Below, piece by piece: positions 43,260-51,645 of a stretch of 64,000 nucleotides of DNA. The notes below the pieces were generated by a model. That model saw only the letters and a program-made list of their open reading frames with translations. It searched no databases and was not told the DNA's origin. The DNA is taken from assembly GCA_020402945.1 (NCBI GenBank), contig JADBYQ010000017.1:1-64000 (forward strand), given 5' to 3'. Position numbers and translations under genes: made by a program. Within the stretch, counting starts at the first letter, position 1. Each line of letters starts with the position of its first letter. Source of the DNA: Cytophagales bacterium. GTDB taxonomy: Bacteria > Bacteroidota > Bacteroidia > Cytophagales > Cyclobacteriaceae.

Positions 43260-43853
43260 TTATCCACGTGCAATCCTCTGACGGATGCGGGTAAGATGCT
43301 GGCGCTGAATCCCGAGGTAACTGCAGAGATGCGAAAGAGTAACTCGATTGAATAAAGATGGGTCTTTTTCCATAAAGTCAAGATACCGTTTTTCAGCATC
43401 CCCAAAAAGAAAACTCTCTATACGAGCTTGCTGCATCTTCAGTATCTCCTCTGCCATGATACGTCCATATTTTTGCACGCTGGGAATTTTCTCATAAGCA
43501 TGTTGCATGGCCTCAAGCGAAATGTTAACCATAATGGTTGGCTCCAGGCATTGGAAGGAATAGCTGCCCGGCTTTTTTGAAATAAAGGCGGTATAATGAG
43601 TCGCATAGTCCAACTCTTTAATGAAGCGGACTGTTTTTTCTTCGCCTCTCTGATCAACGTAAAAAGAGCGAACCAGCCCGCTGATAATAAACCCCATGTG
43701 TGGCTGTAGCACACCAGCCTCCAGATAAACATCCTTTTCAGAGAGATGAGTTACAGTTAGTGTTTGGCCAAATTTTGTTAACTCCGCTTTTTGTATTTCA
43801 GGACAAATTATTTTGATGGTCTCTAGGTACCGGTTGATCTCTGTGTTTAGCAT
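43260..43853 (-). CDS. Crp/Fnr-family regulator
   Basis: A 197-residue cNMP-fold regulator (VYLEAGVLQPHMGFIISGLV, RSFYVDQRGEEKTVRFIKEL, FISKKPGSYSFQCLEPTIMV) with C-terminal HTH (VTLSHLCSYLGIQRQHLTRI, RQRIARG). It has the Bacteroidota layout of KRYLDFM linking the domains and no Fe-S cysteines. The ATG at 43853 is preferred over an in-frame GTG two codons upstream. Possible control of the nearby peroxiredoxin/DUF2141 genes is only inferred. Confidence 0.92.
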   Translation of the reverse strand: MLNTEINRYLETIKIICPEIQKAELTKFGQTLTVTHLSEKDVYLEAGVLQPHMGFIISGLVRSFYVDQRGEEKTVRFIKELDYATHYTAFISKKPGSYSFQCLEPTIMVNISLEAMQHAYEKIPSVQKYGRIMAEEILKMQQARIESFLFGDAEKRYLDFMEKDPSLFNRVTLSHLCSYLGIQRQHLTRIRQRIARG

Positions 43854-44075
43854 CGGCACGAAAATAGTGCTTTACTTGTATAAAGTGTTCTATTTTTAAT
43901 ACAAAAATCCCTCCTTTTTTTGCGTGAATGCCAACGTTCACAACACCATGAGTCGATTATTTAAACTTATTATTTGAAGTTTACACAGCGATTGTAAGCG
44001 ACTAACTAAAAATGGATTCGACAACTTTTTTCTACCAGCGCATTTAGTACCCTCATCTCATCAAACACAAAAAAA

Positions 44076-44105
44076 AGACCGCCTCAGAGTTTCAAGGCGG
44101 TCTTG
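44076..44105 (-). terminator. Rho-independent terminator
   Basis: Stem aagaccgcc/ggcggtctt, loop of 12, followed on the minus strand by a run of T. It lies 15 bases after the stop of the gene at 44121. Confidence 0.88.
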
Positions 44106-44120
44106 TAAAAATAAAGGTGC

Positions 44121-44726
44121 TTACTTGAGTGAAATCCCAGCTATGTTTCTGCCGGTAGAGTAAACCATGGCTGTTGCTTGCACATCTTCTTTCTTTGTTT
44201 TTTTGGCAAACGTCATCACATCTTTCTCAATAGAGTTGTTGACTATGCCGTAGGTGATAAAGGGGATGAGTTTGATTCCACCATACGAAGAATTCTTTAC
44301 TGAGTAGGACTGAATCGGCTCCGCAAGTACATAGGCAGTAACTCCCAAAATCTTAGTTACGGTAGCTATTCCGCTATTCTCTGGTGTGGCTACATCGGTA
44401 AAACGAATGGCCTGGGCTGTTTTGCCTCCCGAATAGATGATCGCATCGAAAGCAGTATTCGACTTCTTTACTTTTCGAGCCGACTTTCTTACAAACTGAT
44501 TCGCTTTGTCGGAGATGGTCTCGTTTACGACCCCTCTCGTTAAAAGTGAAATAATTTTGGGGCTCGTTTTAATAGTGGCCACCGTCTCATACTGGCGTAA
44601 AGGCTGGTTTAAAATGTAGACCTCTTTGCCTTGAATTTTTGCTACCCTTGCGAGTGAAGGATCTTGCGCTTGCACCGACAGCACACTTCCTAGAAGTGCA
44701 ACTGCCATCATTTTCATGATTTTCAT
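44121..44726 (-). CDS. Secreted protein with two homologous halves, unknown
   Basis: A 201-residue protein with a signal peptide (AVALLGSVLSVQAQ). It consists of two similar halves: IQGKEVYILNQPLRQYETVA with ISLLTRGVVNETISDKANQF, and ILGVTAYVLAEPIQSYSVKN with IPFITYGIVNNSIEKDVMTF. Each ends in an AIIYSGGKTA/AMVYSTGRNI-type strand. A duplicated alpha-beta domain of unknown function. The ATG at 44726 starts the signal; a longer TTG-started frame exists. Confidence 0.75.
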   Translation of the reverse strand: MKIMKMMAVALLGSVLSVQAQDPSLARVAKIQGKEVYILNQPLRQYETVATIKTSPKIISLLTRGVVNETISDKANQFVRKSARKVKKSNTAFDAIIYSGGKTAQAIRFTDVATPENSGIATVTKILGVTAYVLAEPIQSYSVKNSSYGGIKLIPFITYGIVNNSIEKDVMTFAKKTKKEDVQATAMVYSTGRNIAGISLK

Positions 44727-44945
44727 TTGTGTTTTATTTTTCACAAAAGTGTGCAAAATACTATGACCAACGATTGATTCAAGTCAAGAATGCCGCCCCT
44801 AGCTCTTGATTTGGGTTAAGAAAAAATGAGATGATCTGACCTGATAATGAAAATCACCGACTCGGCTTTCGTATTTATGGCTTAAGTCATTGATTTTCGT
44901 TCGTCAACAATGCCACAAAATCTTTATTGCACAATTCGAGTTTAA

Positions 44946-46379
44946 TTATATTTCGATTCGAAGACCCAACCTTACTCTCATCATTTCCCTCAAATACTCA
45001 TCTCCGGCCACCCATCCCTCCGATTTTGCTTGCAACTGCCCATAAAAACTTATCTTTTGCTTTGGTTTATAATAGGCGGTAACTGACGCCAACCCAAAAA
45101 ACTGCGAACTTCCGGTTTTAAATTCCTGATTCTTGGGTTGGTTACCTAACATCACTCGACTGGTAAAGCTCCATTTTTCCAGCGAGGGAAATTTTTTGTC
45201 TATCCATGATACATCCAAAGAATAAAAGTCGTTATTAAAATTCTGATAGTTGTGATAGCCGAAAGACCATTTATTTCTTTTGTTTCTATAATACACCAGT
45301 ACATTCTGGTCTACGCCAAAAGAAGTGGGCTGGTATTGTACCGCAAAATTTACAAAAACATGCTCCTTTAATTTTATTTTTCTGAAACCAAAATACATGG
45401 GCGAGAGCCAATTCGTCCATGCTTTAGACTTAACATTCTCATAGTAACTTTTTTCTTCACTGTTCAATCTATCTGACGTGATGTAGCGGTTGATGCCTAC
45501 CCCCGAAGGATGCGTCCCCAGCGATTCGTATGGAGCGTCAGGTTTAAACAGGTGCCAAATCCAGCCGCTGTAATCGTGACCTGTAAAGTCTCTTTTTAAA
45601 ATACTACTACCGTCATTGCGGTTGCCTTCAATATTCATTGAATCAATTTTTGCGTAGGTATCATTAAAGTAATTTACGAAAGCCGTGGTGTATAGAATGG
45701 CCTTCATTTCGGTAGGCAGATTTCCATCAAAAAAGAAATTGTATTCTTGAAAGCCTCTTGCCGCCAGCAGTTCCCCTTCACCTCCCGCAATCAGCATTCG
45801 GGTGAATGAGTTCTTATCGCCTTTTTTAAACCTACTGAGTTCATAGTCGTAAATGTCGGATACCGATCCATTGCTAATATCGATTGAAAAGTCATCAAAT
45901 GGATTTCTACTTCCCACGCGATTAGTGGCCATCACCGACCTGTGATATTCTTCATGCAACCAACTCTGGCCAAAGGGCAAACCCTGCAAGATGACCAGCG
46001 TACTGATGGCGGAAAAGAATTGCGACACCAAAATATTCCCAGCTTTGCCTGTCAATGTTTTTGGCTTAATGACTCGGTTACTTAATAGCTGGCTGGCCCA
46101 GGCAGTAGTTTGCTCTGCACTTAAATTCAAGGCCGTGGCCTGAAACATACTTGGGTTCTTGTAGATACTGAACGCCCAATCACCAAAATTGGGTTGGCAG
46201 TCAGCAGTAGTGCAAAGGTGATTGGCACCAGTGTAGGCTGCATTGCGCCAATGATTTACATCCATGAGCGGAATATCTATTCTCAACTTTGGATAAAAGT
46301 AGTTAGACGAATCACGTTGGGCATACGAGAACTTACTCAATAAAACCAAAATAACGAGTGTAATACGAAGTGCCTTCAT
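44946..46379 (-). CDS. Secreted protein with HEEYH motif and barrel-like C-terminus
   Basis: A 477-residue protein with a signal peptide (VILVLLSKFSYAQ). A HExxH zinc-type motif occurs in QSWLHEEYHRSVMATN near residues 138-153. The C-terminal 150 residues alternate polar and aromatic strands (KWSFGYHNYQNFNNDFYSLD, SFTSRVMLGNQPKNQEF) and end MRVRLGLRIEI, as outer-membrane barrels do. No known family is recognised. Metalloprotease activity is only suggested. It follows the erythromycin-esterase-type gene on the same strand. Confidence 0.65.
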   Translation of the reverse strand: MKALRITLVILVLLSKFSYAQRDSSNYFYPKLRIDIPLMDVNHWRNAAYTGANHLCTTADCQPNFGDWAFSIYKNPSMFQATALNLSAEQTTAWASQLLSNRVIKPKTLTGKAGNILVSQFFSAISTLVILQGLPFGQSWLHEEYHRSVMATNRVGSRNPFDDFSIDISNGSVSDIYDYELSRFKKGDKNSFTRMLIAGGEGELLAARGFQEYNFFFDGNLPTEMKAILYTTAFVNYFNDTYAKIDSMNIEGNRNDGSSILKRDFTGHDYSGWIWHLFKPDAPYESLGTHPSGVGINRYITSDRLNSEEKSYYENVKSKAWTNWLSPMYFGFRKIKLKEHVFVNFAVQYQPTSFGVDQNVLVYYRNKRNKWSFGYHNYQNFNNDFYSLDVSWIDKKFPSLEKWSFTSRVMLGNQPKNQEFKTGSSQFFGLASVTAYYKPKQKISFYGQLQAKSEGWVAGDEYLREMMRVRLGLRIEI

Positions 46380-46432
46380 TTGAAAAGTTTAGTTTGTGTT
46401 TAAAAACAGTCCTTCAAAAACGGAACAAATCA

Positions 46433-46473
46433 GCACCGGTTAGGCGAAACTTTTTGCTTCACCTAACCGGCAC
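46433..46473. terminator. Intergenic hairpin between two secreted-protein genes
   Basis: A 9-bp perfect stem ccggttagg/cctaaccgg (46436-46444, 46462-46470) with an inner gaa/ttc extension. It lies 15 bp after the stop of the erythromycin-esterase-type gene; the minus strand has no strong T run, so termination efficiency is unclear. Confidence 0.55.
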
Positions 46474-46487
46474 TTTTCGCACACTTT

Positions 46488-47873
46488 TTAATTGGGCGTA
46501 GTGCCGTTTGTCTTCTCTATAAAAACAATAGCATCGTAGTAAACACCTAGTTTCTGTTCTAGGGTTGACTTTTCGAGTGTTGAACCTATGAAGTAGACTT
46601 TTTGGGGCGTTGAAAAAAGTTTGCTTAGCTCAACATTTGCATTTACTGCTGAAATTGGCAGAAAGAACTGCGACCATTTTCCTAAGGCAAAGGCTTGTGT
46701 AATCACGTGCTCGGGCTTTGGGTCAATTTTCGTCACACCCAGTTTCTTGTCTAAGTCTATTACGCGCACACTTCCACCATTGGTAAAGAAGCCCACCGTA
46801 TAGTAGTTTGCCTGATAACGCTGTTTCAAATGATAGCCCATTTGCGTGGTGGTCGTATTGTTATTTCCGGAATGCCCTGCATGAGCCCAAAGTATCATTT
46901 TCTTGCTGTTCTCAAACTTCCGAATCCAATCCACGTTGTCCGCCATTGTGGTATCCCTGTAATTGAAACTCTTCAATTCGTCTTCAACGTAAATAAATCC
47001 ATTGAAAGATTGTTGAACTATCTTCCAATGGCGTAATGTTAATTCGTATGCCCGCTCTCCGCTTTTGGCAATAAGCCCTGCCTTGTTGGATTGAAAATAT
47101 GTGCTGATCGTATTCCACTGATTTCGAAAGTCAGACACCGAGGTTGGAAGAATTTTCAATAATTGCTCATTGCTGTACTTCGTAAAATATTCCTCAAAGT
47201 CGTTGAGAAAGTGCTTGGATGTAGTGTTAAATGCTGATAAGTATGATGGATCATATTGTGATATGTATGCCTGAACGCGCTTCGCACTCGGTTCACATGC
47301 TTGATTATCAAAACCATAAAAAGTAACCTTATTTGCGGCAGACTGCCCGCTGTTATATGTCCGCAGCCATTCAATGAGTTGAACAAACTCCTGATTATCG
47401 TACACCCAACTGTTTTTGATACTCTGCACCACATCTAAGCCTGTGCCTGTACCTCCAAGGATGTATTCATTGATGGCTTGTGCTGTGGAAAAATTCGTCT
47501 CTACCGAAAGAACCCGAAAATTCAATTGTTGCACCATATGCTGAATCATCCGGTGACGAAACGTAACGAACTCACTCGTACCATGCGTAGATTCGCCCAG
47601 TGCCACAATCTGCTTGTCAGCTACAAAGGCATTAAGAGTCGCCAGATCGGCTGTGCTTGAAGTGGGAGTCAATGAAGAAATGGGCGTGATCAAGTTGCCA
47701 AACCCCTGATTGTTGAGTGTCTCCAGCACCTTAGCCGAAGAAGGGCTTGGATCACTTTTGGAATTACAGGAGGCTAGTAAGAACAGCACTGCCATAATCG
47801 AGAGTGAAGCCATTAAAAGCTGAGTTGCCACTGGGCTGCCTAAAGGAAATATGATTCTAAGATTCGTTTTCAT
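46488..47873 (-). CDS. Lipoprotein of the erythromycin esterase family
   Basis: A 461-residue protein with an N-terminal lipoprotein signal (MAVLFLLASCNS). The esterase core shows VALGESTHGTSEFVTFRHRM near residues 91-110, VLSVETNFSTAQAINEYILG, FYGFDNQACEP and ILWAHAGHSGNNN with the family histidines. EreA/B members open the macrolide lactone, but most family members have unknown substrates, so resistance should not be assumed. Located at the cell surface or periplasm. Confidence 0.88.
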   Translation of the reverse strand: MKTNLRIIFPLGSPVATQLLMASLSIMAVLFLLASCNSKSDPSPSSAKVLETLNNQGFGNLITPISSLTPTSSTADLATLNAFVADKQIVALGESTHGTSEFVTFRHRMIQHMVQQLNFRVLSVETNFSTAQAINEYILGGTGTGLDVVQSIKNSWVYDNQEFVQLIEWLRTYNSGQSAANKVTFYGFDNQACEPSAKRVQAYISQYDPSYLSAFNTTSKHFLNDFEEYFTKYSNEQLLKILPTSVSDFRNQWNTISTYFQSNKAGLIAKSGERAYELTLRHWKIVQQSFNGFIYVEDELKSFNYRDTTMADNVDWIRKFENSKKMILWAHAGHSGNNNTTTTQMGYHLKQRYQANYYTVGFFTNGGSVRVIDLDKKLGVTKIDPKPEHVITQAFALGKWSQFFLPISAVNANVELSKLFSTPQKVYFIGSTLEKSTLEQKLGVYYDAIVFIEKTNGTTPN

Positions 47874-47977
47874 AAGTAAAATTTTTGTTTGGTTTCTGGC
47901 TCAAAACAATAGCATCAATTCGAAAAAAGCCGAGTTTATATGTTGACTTGAATCGTTTTTACATTAATTAGATAACT

Positions 47978-48002
47978 CTTTGACGAATTGAATTCATCAA
48001 AG
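47978..48002. promoter_or_regulatory. 25-bp imperfect palindrome before the first histidine-kinase gene
   Basis: ctttga-cGAATTgAATTCa-tcaaag: outer arms 6 bp and inner arms 5 bp are both perfect. It lies in the divergent promoter region between the esterase-type gene (start 47873) and the kinase gene (start 48123). Possible regulator site. Confidence 0.45.
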
Positions 48003-48122
48003 CGGAAAAATTGAAAATCTTCGATTTTATTTTCGTTTGTTTGGGGGATATTTACGCGGACGGAATTCCATTTGCTTATATAAATATTACTTTGGTGAAT
48101 CAAATTGTGTCCAGTAAAAAGA

Positions 48123-49124
48123 ATGAAAAGTTTTCTTGAAAGTACCAGGCTTTTGAAAAGTACTTCCAAATGGCTGGTACTATTTGCGATAGCTTCTGTC
48201 ATAACAGTTTCTGTTATACTGAACAATGCAAAGTTCAATTACGCATTTATTACGATAGCTATTCAACCCTTATTGGCAACGCTCTATTTTATCGTTGTAG
48301 CGATAGGGCACTGGCTTGGCATTACGCTTTTCAGTAAAAGAAAATACTTTCGTTACATTGTTTCCCTTATACTGTTAGTTGCTTTGGGCGCTGCAACTGC
48401 CGAGTACGTAAGCCCCTTTGCAGGACCCGATTTTGGCCCTATCAGCTTAAACCTGCATATAAGCAGTTTAATTTTTATTTTGTTGTCGGCAGCCTATGTG
48501 CAATCGGTACGAGAATTCATCGGACGAAGGGTAGAGATGCAGGAGTATCGGTACCAAAAAGCACAGGCAGAGTTACAATTACTAAAAAGACAACTGAATC
48601 CACATTTTCTTTTTAATACTCTGAATAGTATTTATTTCAAAGCAACACGGCAAAGTAATGAAGCGGCAGAAATGATTTTAAAATTGTCGGATTTGCTCAG
48701 GTATCAACTCAAAATGGAGACCACCGATGAAGTGACCCTACAGGAAGAAGTAGATTTTCTACAGCACTACATTTATTTTGAAAAACGGAGGTTGCCCCCA
48801 AACATGACGGTTGCTTTCAGTTGCCAGATTGATACCCCAAAGCTAAAAGTAGCGCCTAACATGCTGATGACGTTGGTAGAGAATGCTTTTAAGCATGGCG
48901 TACTGGCGCAGCATGTTGGTGTAATTTATATAGAACTTATGCAGAAAAATGGCTCGCTACTAGTACAAACATTCAATCCGATTGGCGACCTCGAAATGAA
49001 AAGAAATGGAACGGGAATAGAAAATCTAAGGAAGCGCTTAGACTTTCTTTACCCAAACCGACACACGCTTACATTTGATAAAAAAGAAAATACATTCCAT
49101 GCAAGCCTCCAAATCGAATTATAA
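48123..49124 (+). CDS. LytS-type sensor histidine kinase
   Basis: A 333-residue membrane kinase. Four N-terminal membrane helices (WLVLFAIASVITVSVI, ITIAIQPLLATLYFIVVAIG, IVSLILLVALGAATAEYV, LHISSLIFILLSAAYVQ) precede a His_kinase domain. The phospho-acceptor His is in LLKRQLNPHFLFNTLNSIYF near 160-180. The ATPase N-box is NMLMTLVENAFKHGV and the G-box is GTGIENLRKRL. It pairs with the LytTR regulator whose start lies inside its 3' end. An earlier GTG start at 48105 is possible. Confidence 0.93.
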   Translation: MKSFLESTRLLKSTSKWLVLFAIASVITVSVILNNAKFNYAFITIAIQPLLATLYFIVVAIGHWLGITLFSKRKYFRYIVSLILLVALGAATAEYVSPFAGPDFGPISLNLHISSLIFILLSAAYVQSVREFIGRRVEMQEYRYQKAQAELQLLKRQLNPHFLFNTLNSIYFKATRQSNEAAEMILKLSDLLRYQLKMETTDEVTLQEEVDFLQHYIYFEKRRLPPNMTVAFSCQIDTPKLKVAPNMLMTLVENAFKHGVLAQHVGVIYIELMQKNGSLLVQTFNPIGDLEMKRNGTGIENLRKRLDFLYPNRHTLTFDKKENTFHASLQIEL

Positions 49125-49791
49125 AATCATCCGAGCTGTAATTGTTGAGGATGAACCGGATGCGCAAACCCTTCTAGGAAACTATTGCCAGAAATCAGGA
49201 AACATCGAGGTAAAGGCAACTTTCTTTGATGCACTTTCGGCTGCACGATACTTAGAGCAAAACGCCATTGACCTACTCTTTCTGGACATCCAATTGCCCG
49301 GCATCAGCGGGCTATCCATGCTGTCGCTCCTTTCGTATCAACCAAAGGTGATCTTCACCACTGCCTACAGTGAATTTGCTCTCGAAGCATTTAATTTTCA
49401 GGTAATTGATTACTTATTAAAACCAATTGGGTTTGAGCGCTTTTTAAAAGCGATAGTAAAAATGGACAACCATCCCCAACGAGTTCTGCCCGAAAGGATT
49501 ACTTTCGATCAAGCGACCAACGAAGCCTTTGCGCCAGCAGAAGTAACCCATGTGGAAGCTTTTGGAAACTACCTAAAAGTACATGGCCGAACCAAGACTT
49601 TGACTCTTCATTTAACAATGAAAGATATCACGGTGAGACTGGAGCCTTACGGATTTATCCGTGTCCATAAAAGTTATTTGGTCAATCCTTTATTTGTGCG
49701 GAATGCCACTGACACATGTTTGCTTACCACGGGTGTTTCTATACCTATCGGTATTAGTTATAAACAGCAAGTACGATCAAAGTTTGCATAG
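49099..49791 (+). CDS. LytTR-type response regulator
   Basis: A 230-residue regulator. The receiver has IRAVIVEDEPDAQ and the phospho-accepting Asp in IDLLFLDIQLPGISGLSMLS; the LytTR DNA-binding domain follows (VTHVEAFGNYLKVHGRTKTL, GFIRVHKSYLVNPLFVR). LytTR proteins bind paired direct repeats. Its start overlaps the kinase stop by 26 bases. The open frame extends 8 codons upstream without clear use. Confidence 0.93.
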   Translation: MQASKSNYKIIRAVIVEDEPDAQTLLGNYCQKSGNIEVKATFFDALSAARYLEQNAIDLLFLDIQLPGISGLSMLSLLSYQPKVIFTTAYSEFALEAFNFQVIDYLLKPIGFERFLKAIVKMDNHPQRVLPERITFDQATNEAFAPAEVTHVEAFGNYLKVHGRTKTLTLHLTMKDITVRLEPYGFIRVHKSYLVNPLFVRNATDTCLLTTGVSIPIGISYKQQVRSKFA

Positions 49792-50057
49792 TTTGTTTTA
49801 GTTTAGATGAATTTTGCAGGGTATTTTTGTCTTCAACTAAAACTGTCCTTTAGAAATGCATACTTTGAAGTTTCTCGAATCTCAGCTACAGCGAGCTGTG
49901 GAGCTGCGACTTGTCAAAAGGTTTTTTAAGTCCATTTACCTGCCGTAACCTTTTTCAAGGTTAAGATGCAAGCTACAAAAAAGCATCAGTAGAATTCATT
50001 TTACATGCAACCCTTTGCCAATAATTTACATCTTAACGAAAATAACCTTAAATCAAT

Positions 50058-51566
50058 ATGAGAAGAAATAAAGTTTCCGTTTCGTGGGGGGCAGCAGTCC
50101 TTCTAAGTTCAACTTTTCTCTTGACAATGACAGGGTGTTCAATCCGAGAAGCCGTTCGAAAAGCAGTAGATGAGAGAACACAAACAAAACTACCCGACAA
50201 GCCTCTAAATAGGGAACAAATAAGTGAAGACGTAGACTATTATGTACGCACCGTTGAAAAAATATGTCCTTATCCTTATATGTACTCATCAAAAATAAAA
50301 ATTGACAGCATTGCCAATGATATTAAAAAAAATCAGTCCCTTGAGCCTATGCTATTTTATAAGAAACTACTACAGTTGCAGGGTGCCTACAACATAGCAC
50401 ACCATCAAGCGGTGTTCCCCGAGAAAGAATATCATCACTATTTTCAAAACGGAGGGACGATTTTTCCGCTCGAGTGTGAGTTCAGAAACGATTCTCTCTT
50501 TGTTATTTCGACTTCCGATAAGTCTATTACAGTAAAAAAAGACGAGGTTATTCTATCGATAAACGGCAAATCTGCTGATTCACTTTTCAGAAATTTTACT
50601 TCCTATGTAGGTGGACTATCTGCCTGGAAAGCAAAACAGGTTTCAAAACAGTTTGCCAAATTTTTATGGCTCAACAATATTGATGCACCATTCACTATTA
50701 AAACTATTGACAAGAACCATAAGAAATCAAATCTTAAAATTGAAGGAGTTAACCCAGAAACTCAATTGACAAATAGCGATCAAACACCCAAGACCGAAAA
50801 CTTTGACGATGTTATTACCTACCAAAGATTGAACGACTCTATTGCCGTAATTGACTTTAAAACTATGGGAATCACTTCTGGCGAGAAATTTAGCAAATTT
50901 CTGAAAGAGACATTTAAAGACATCCAAAGTAAAAAAACAAAATTACTTGTGGTTGATCTGAGGAAAAATGGAGGAGGTAATAGTGAATATGGCGATAGTT
51001 TATTACACTACTTCAACTCTAAACCATACAGAATGGCAGCCGAAAAGAAATGGATGGTAAGCCAGGAGTATAAGGACAATTTCAAGCAGATGCTTCCTTG
51101 GTACGCCAGAAGTTTTGCAGTTGAGAAGTCGGGTTTGAAAGATTATTTCGAACATAAGAATGGGGAATTATTCGATTTTGCTAAAGAGCCTAAGGACACT
51201 CTAACCATCCCCAAATCAAATGATTTAAGGTACAAGGGAATCGTTTGGATCATCATAGGTAATGGAACTTTCAGTAGTGCTATGATGACCGCAAATGCAA
51301 TAGAGGATTTTAAATTGGCTACACTAATAGGGCAGCCAACAGCCGAGTGTCCGAATGACTTAGGCGAAAATGTGCCCGTTTGGTTACCCCATTCGAATAT
51401 ATGCTGTTGGGTTTCTTCAGCCCTGTTTACTAGAGCAAACGGAAATTCAAAGGATATCAACCCTGTTCTGCCAAACATTTATGTTGAACAGGCTAAATTG
51501 AATTCAATGAATACCGAAACCGTGATAAAATATGTTATGGATCATAAAATGATGAAACCAAAATAG
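50058..51566 (+). CDS. S41-family peptidase-like lipoprotein
   Basis: A 502-residue protein with a lipoprotein signal (STFLLTMTGCS). The C-terminal half is an S41 (tail-specific protease/TSP) domain: VVDLRKNGGGNSEYGDSLLH and the nucleophile region IGNGTFSSAMMTANAIED, followed by LIGQPTAECPND where the family has the catalytic Lys region (here Gln, so activity is uncertain). A PDZ-like part (DEVILSINGKSADSLF) lies before it. It follows the first LytTR pair on the same strand, 266 bp away. Confidence 0.85.
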   Translation: MRRNKVSVSWGAAVLLSSTFLLTMTGCSIREAVRKAVDERTQTKLPDKPLNREQISEDVDYYVRTVEKICPYPYMYSSKIKIDSIANDIKKNQSLEPMLFYKKLLQLQGAYNIAHHQAVFPEKEYHHYFQNGGTIFPLECEFRNDSLFVISTSDKSITVKKDEVILSINGKSADSLFRNFTSYVGGLSAWKAKQVSKQFAKFLWLNNIDAPFTIKTIDKNHKKSNLKIEGVNPETQLTNSDQTPKTENFDDVITYQRLNDSIAVIDFKTMGITSGEKFSKFLKETFKDIQSKKTKLLVVDLRKNGGGNSEYGDSLLHYFNSKPYRMAAEKKWMVSQEYKDNFKQMLPWYARSFAVEKSGLKDYFEHKNGELFDFAKEPKDTLTIPKSNDLRYKGIVWIIIGNGTFSSAMMTANAIEDFKLATLIGQPTAECPNDLGENVPVWLPHSNICCWVSSALFTRANGNSKDINPVLPNIYVEQAKLNSMNTETVIKYVMDHKMMKPK

Positions 51567-51645
51567 GTGAAATGAAAATAGGCAAAAATGCAGCTTTAAA
51601 CAACAGTCAAACTAATTTAGGCTTACATGGACTTTCAATGCTTCG

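Noticed and set aside
46488-47873. Macrolide resistance gene
   Set aside because: The erythromycin-esterase family is broad and the protein is a lipoprotein; no evidence of macrolide specificity.
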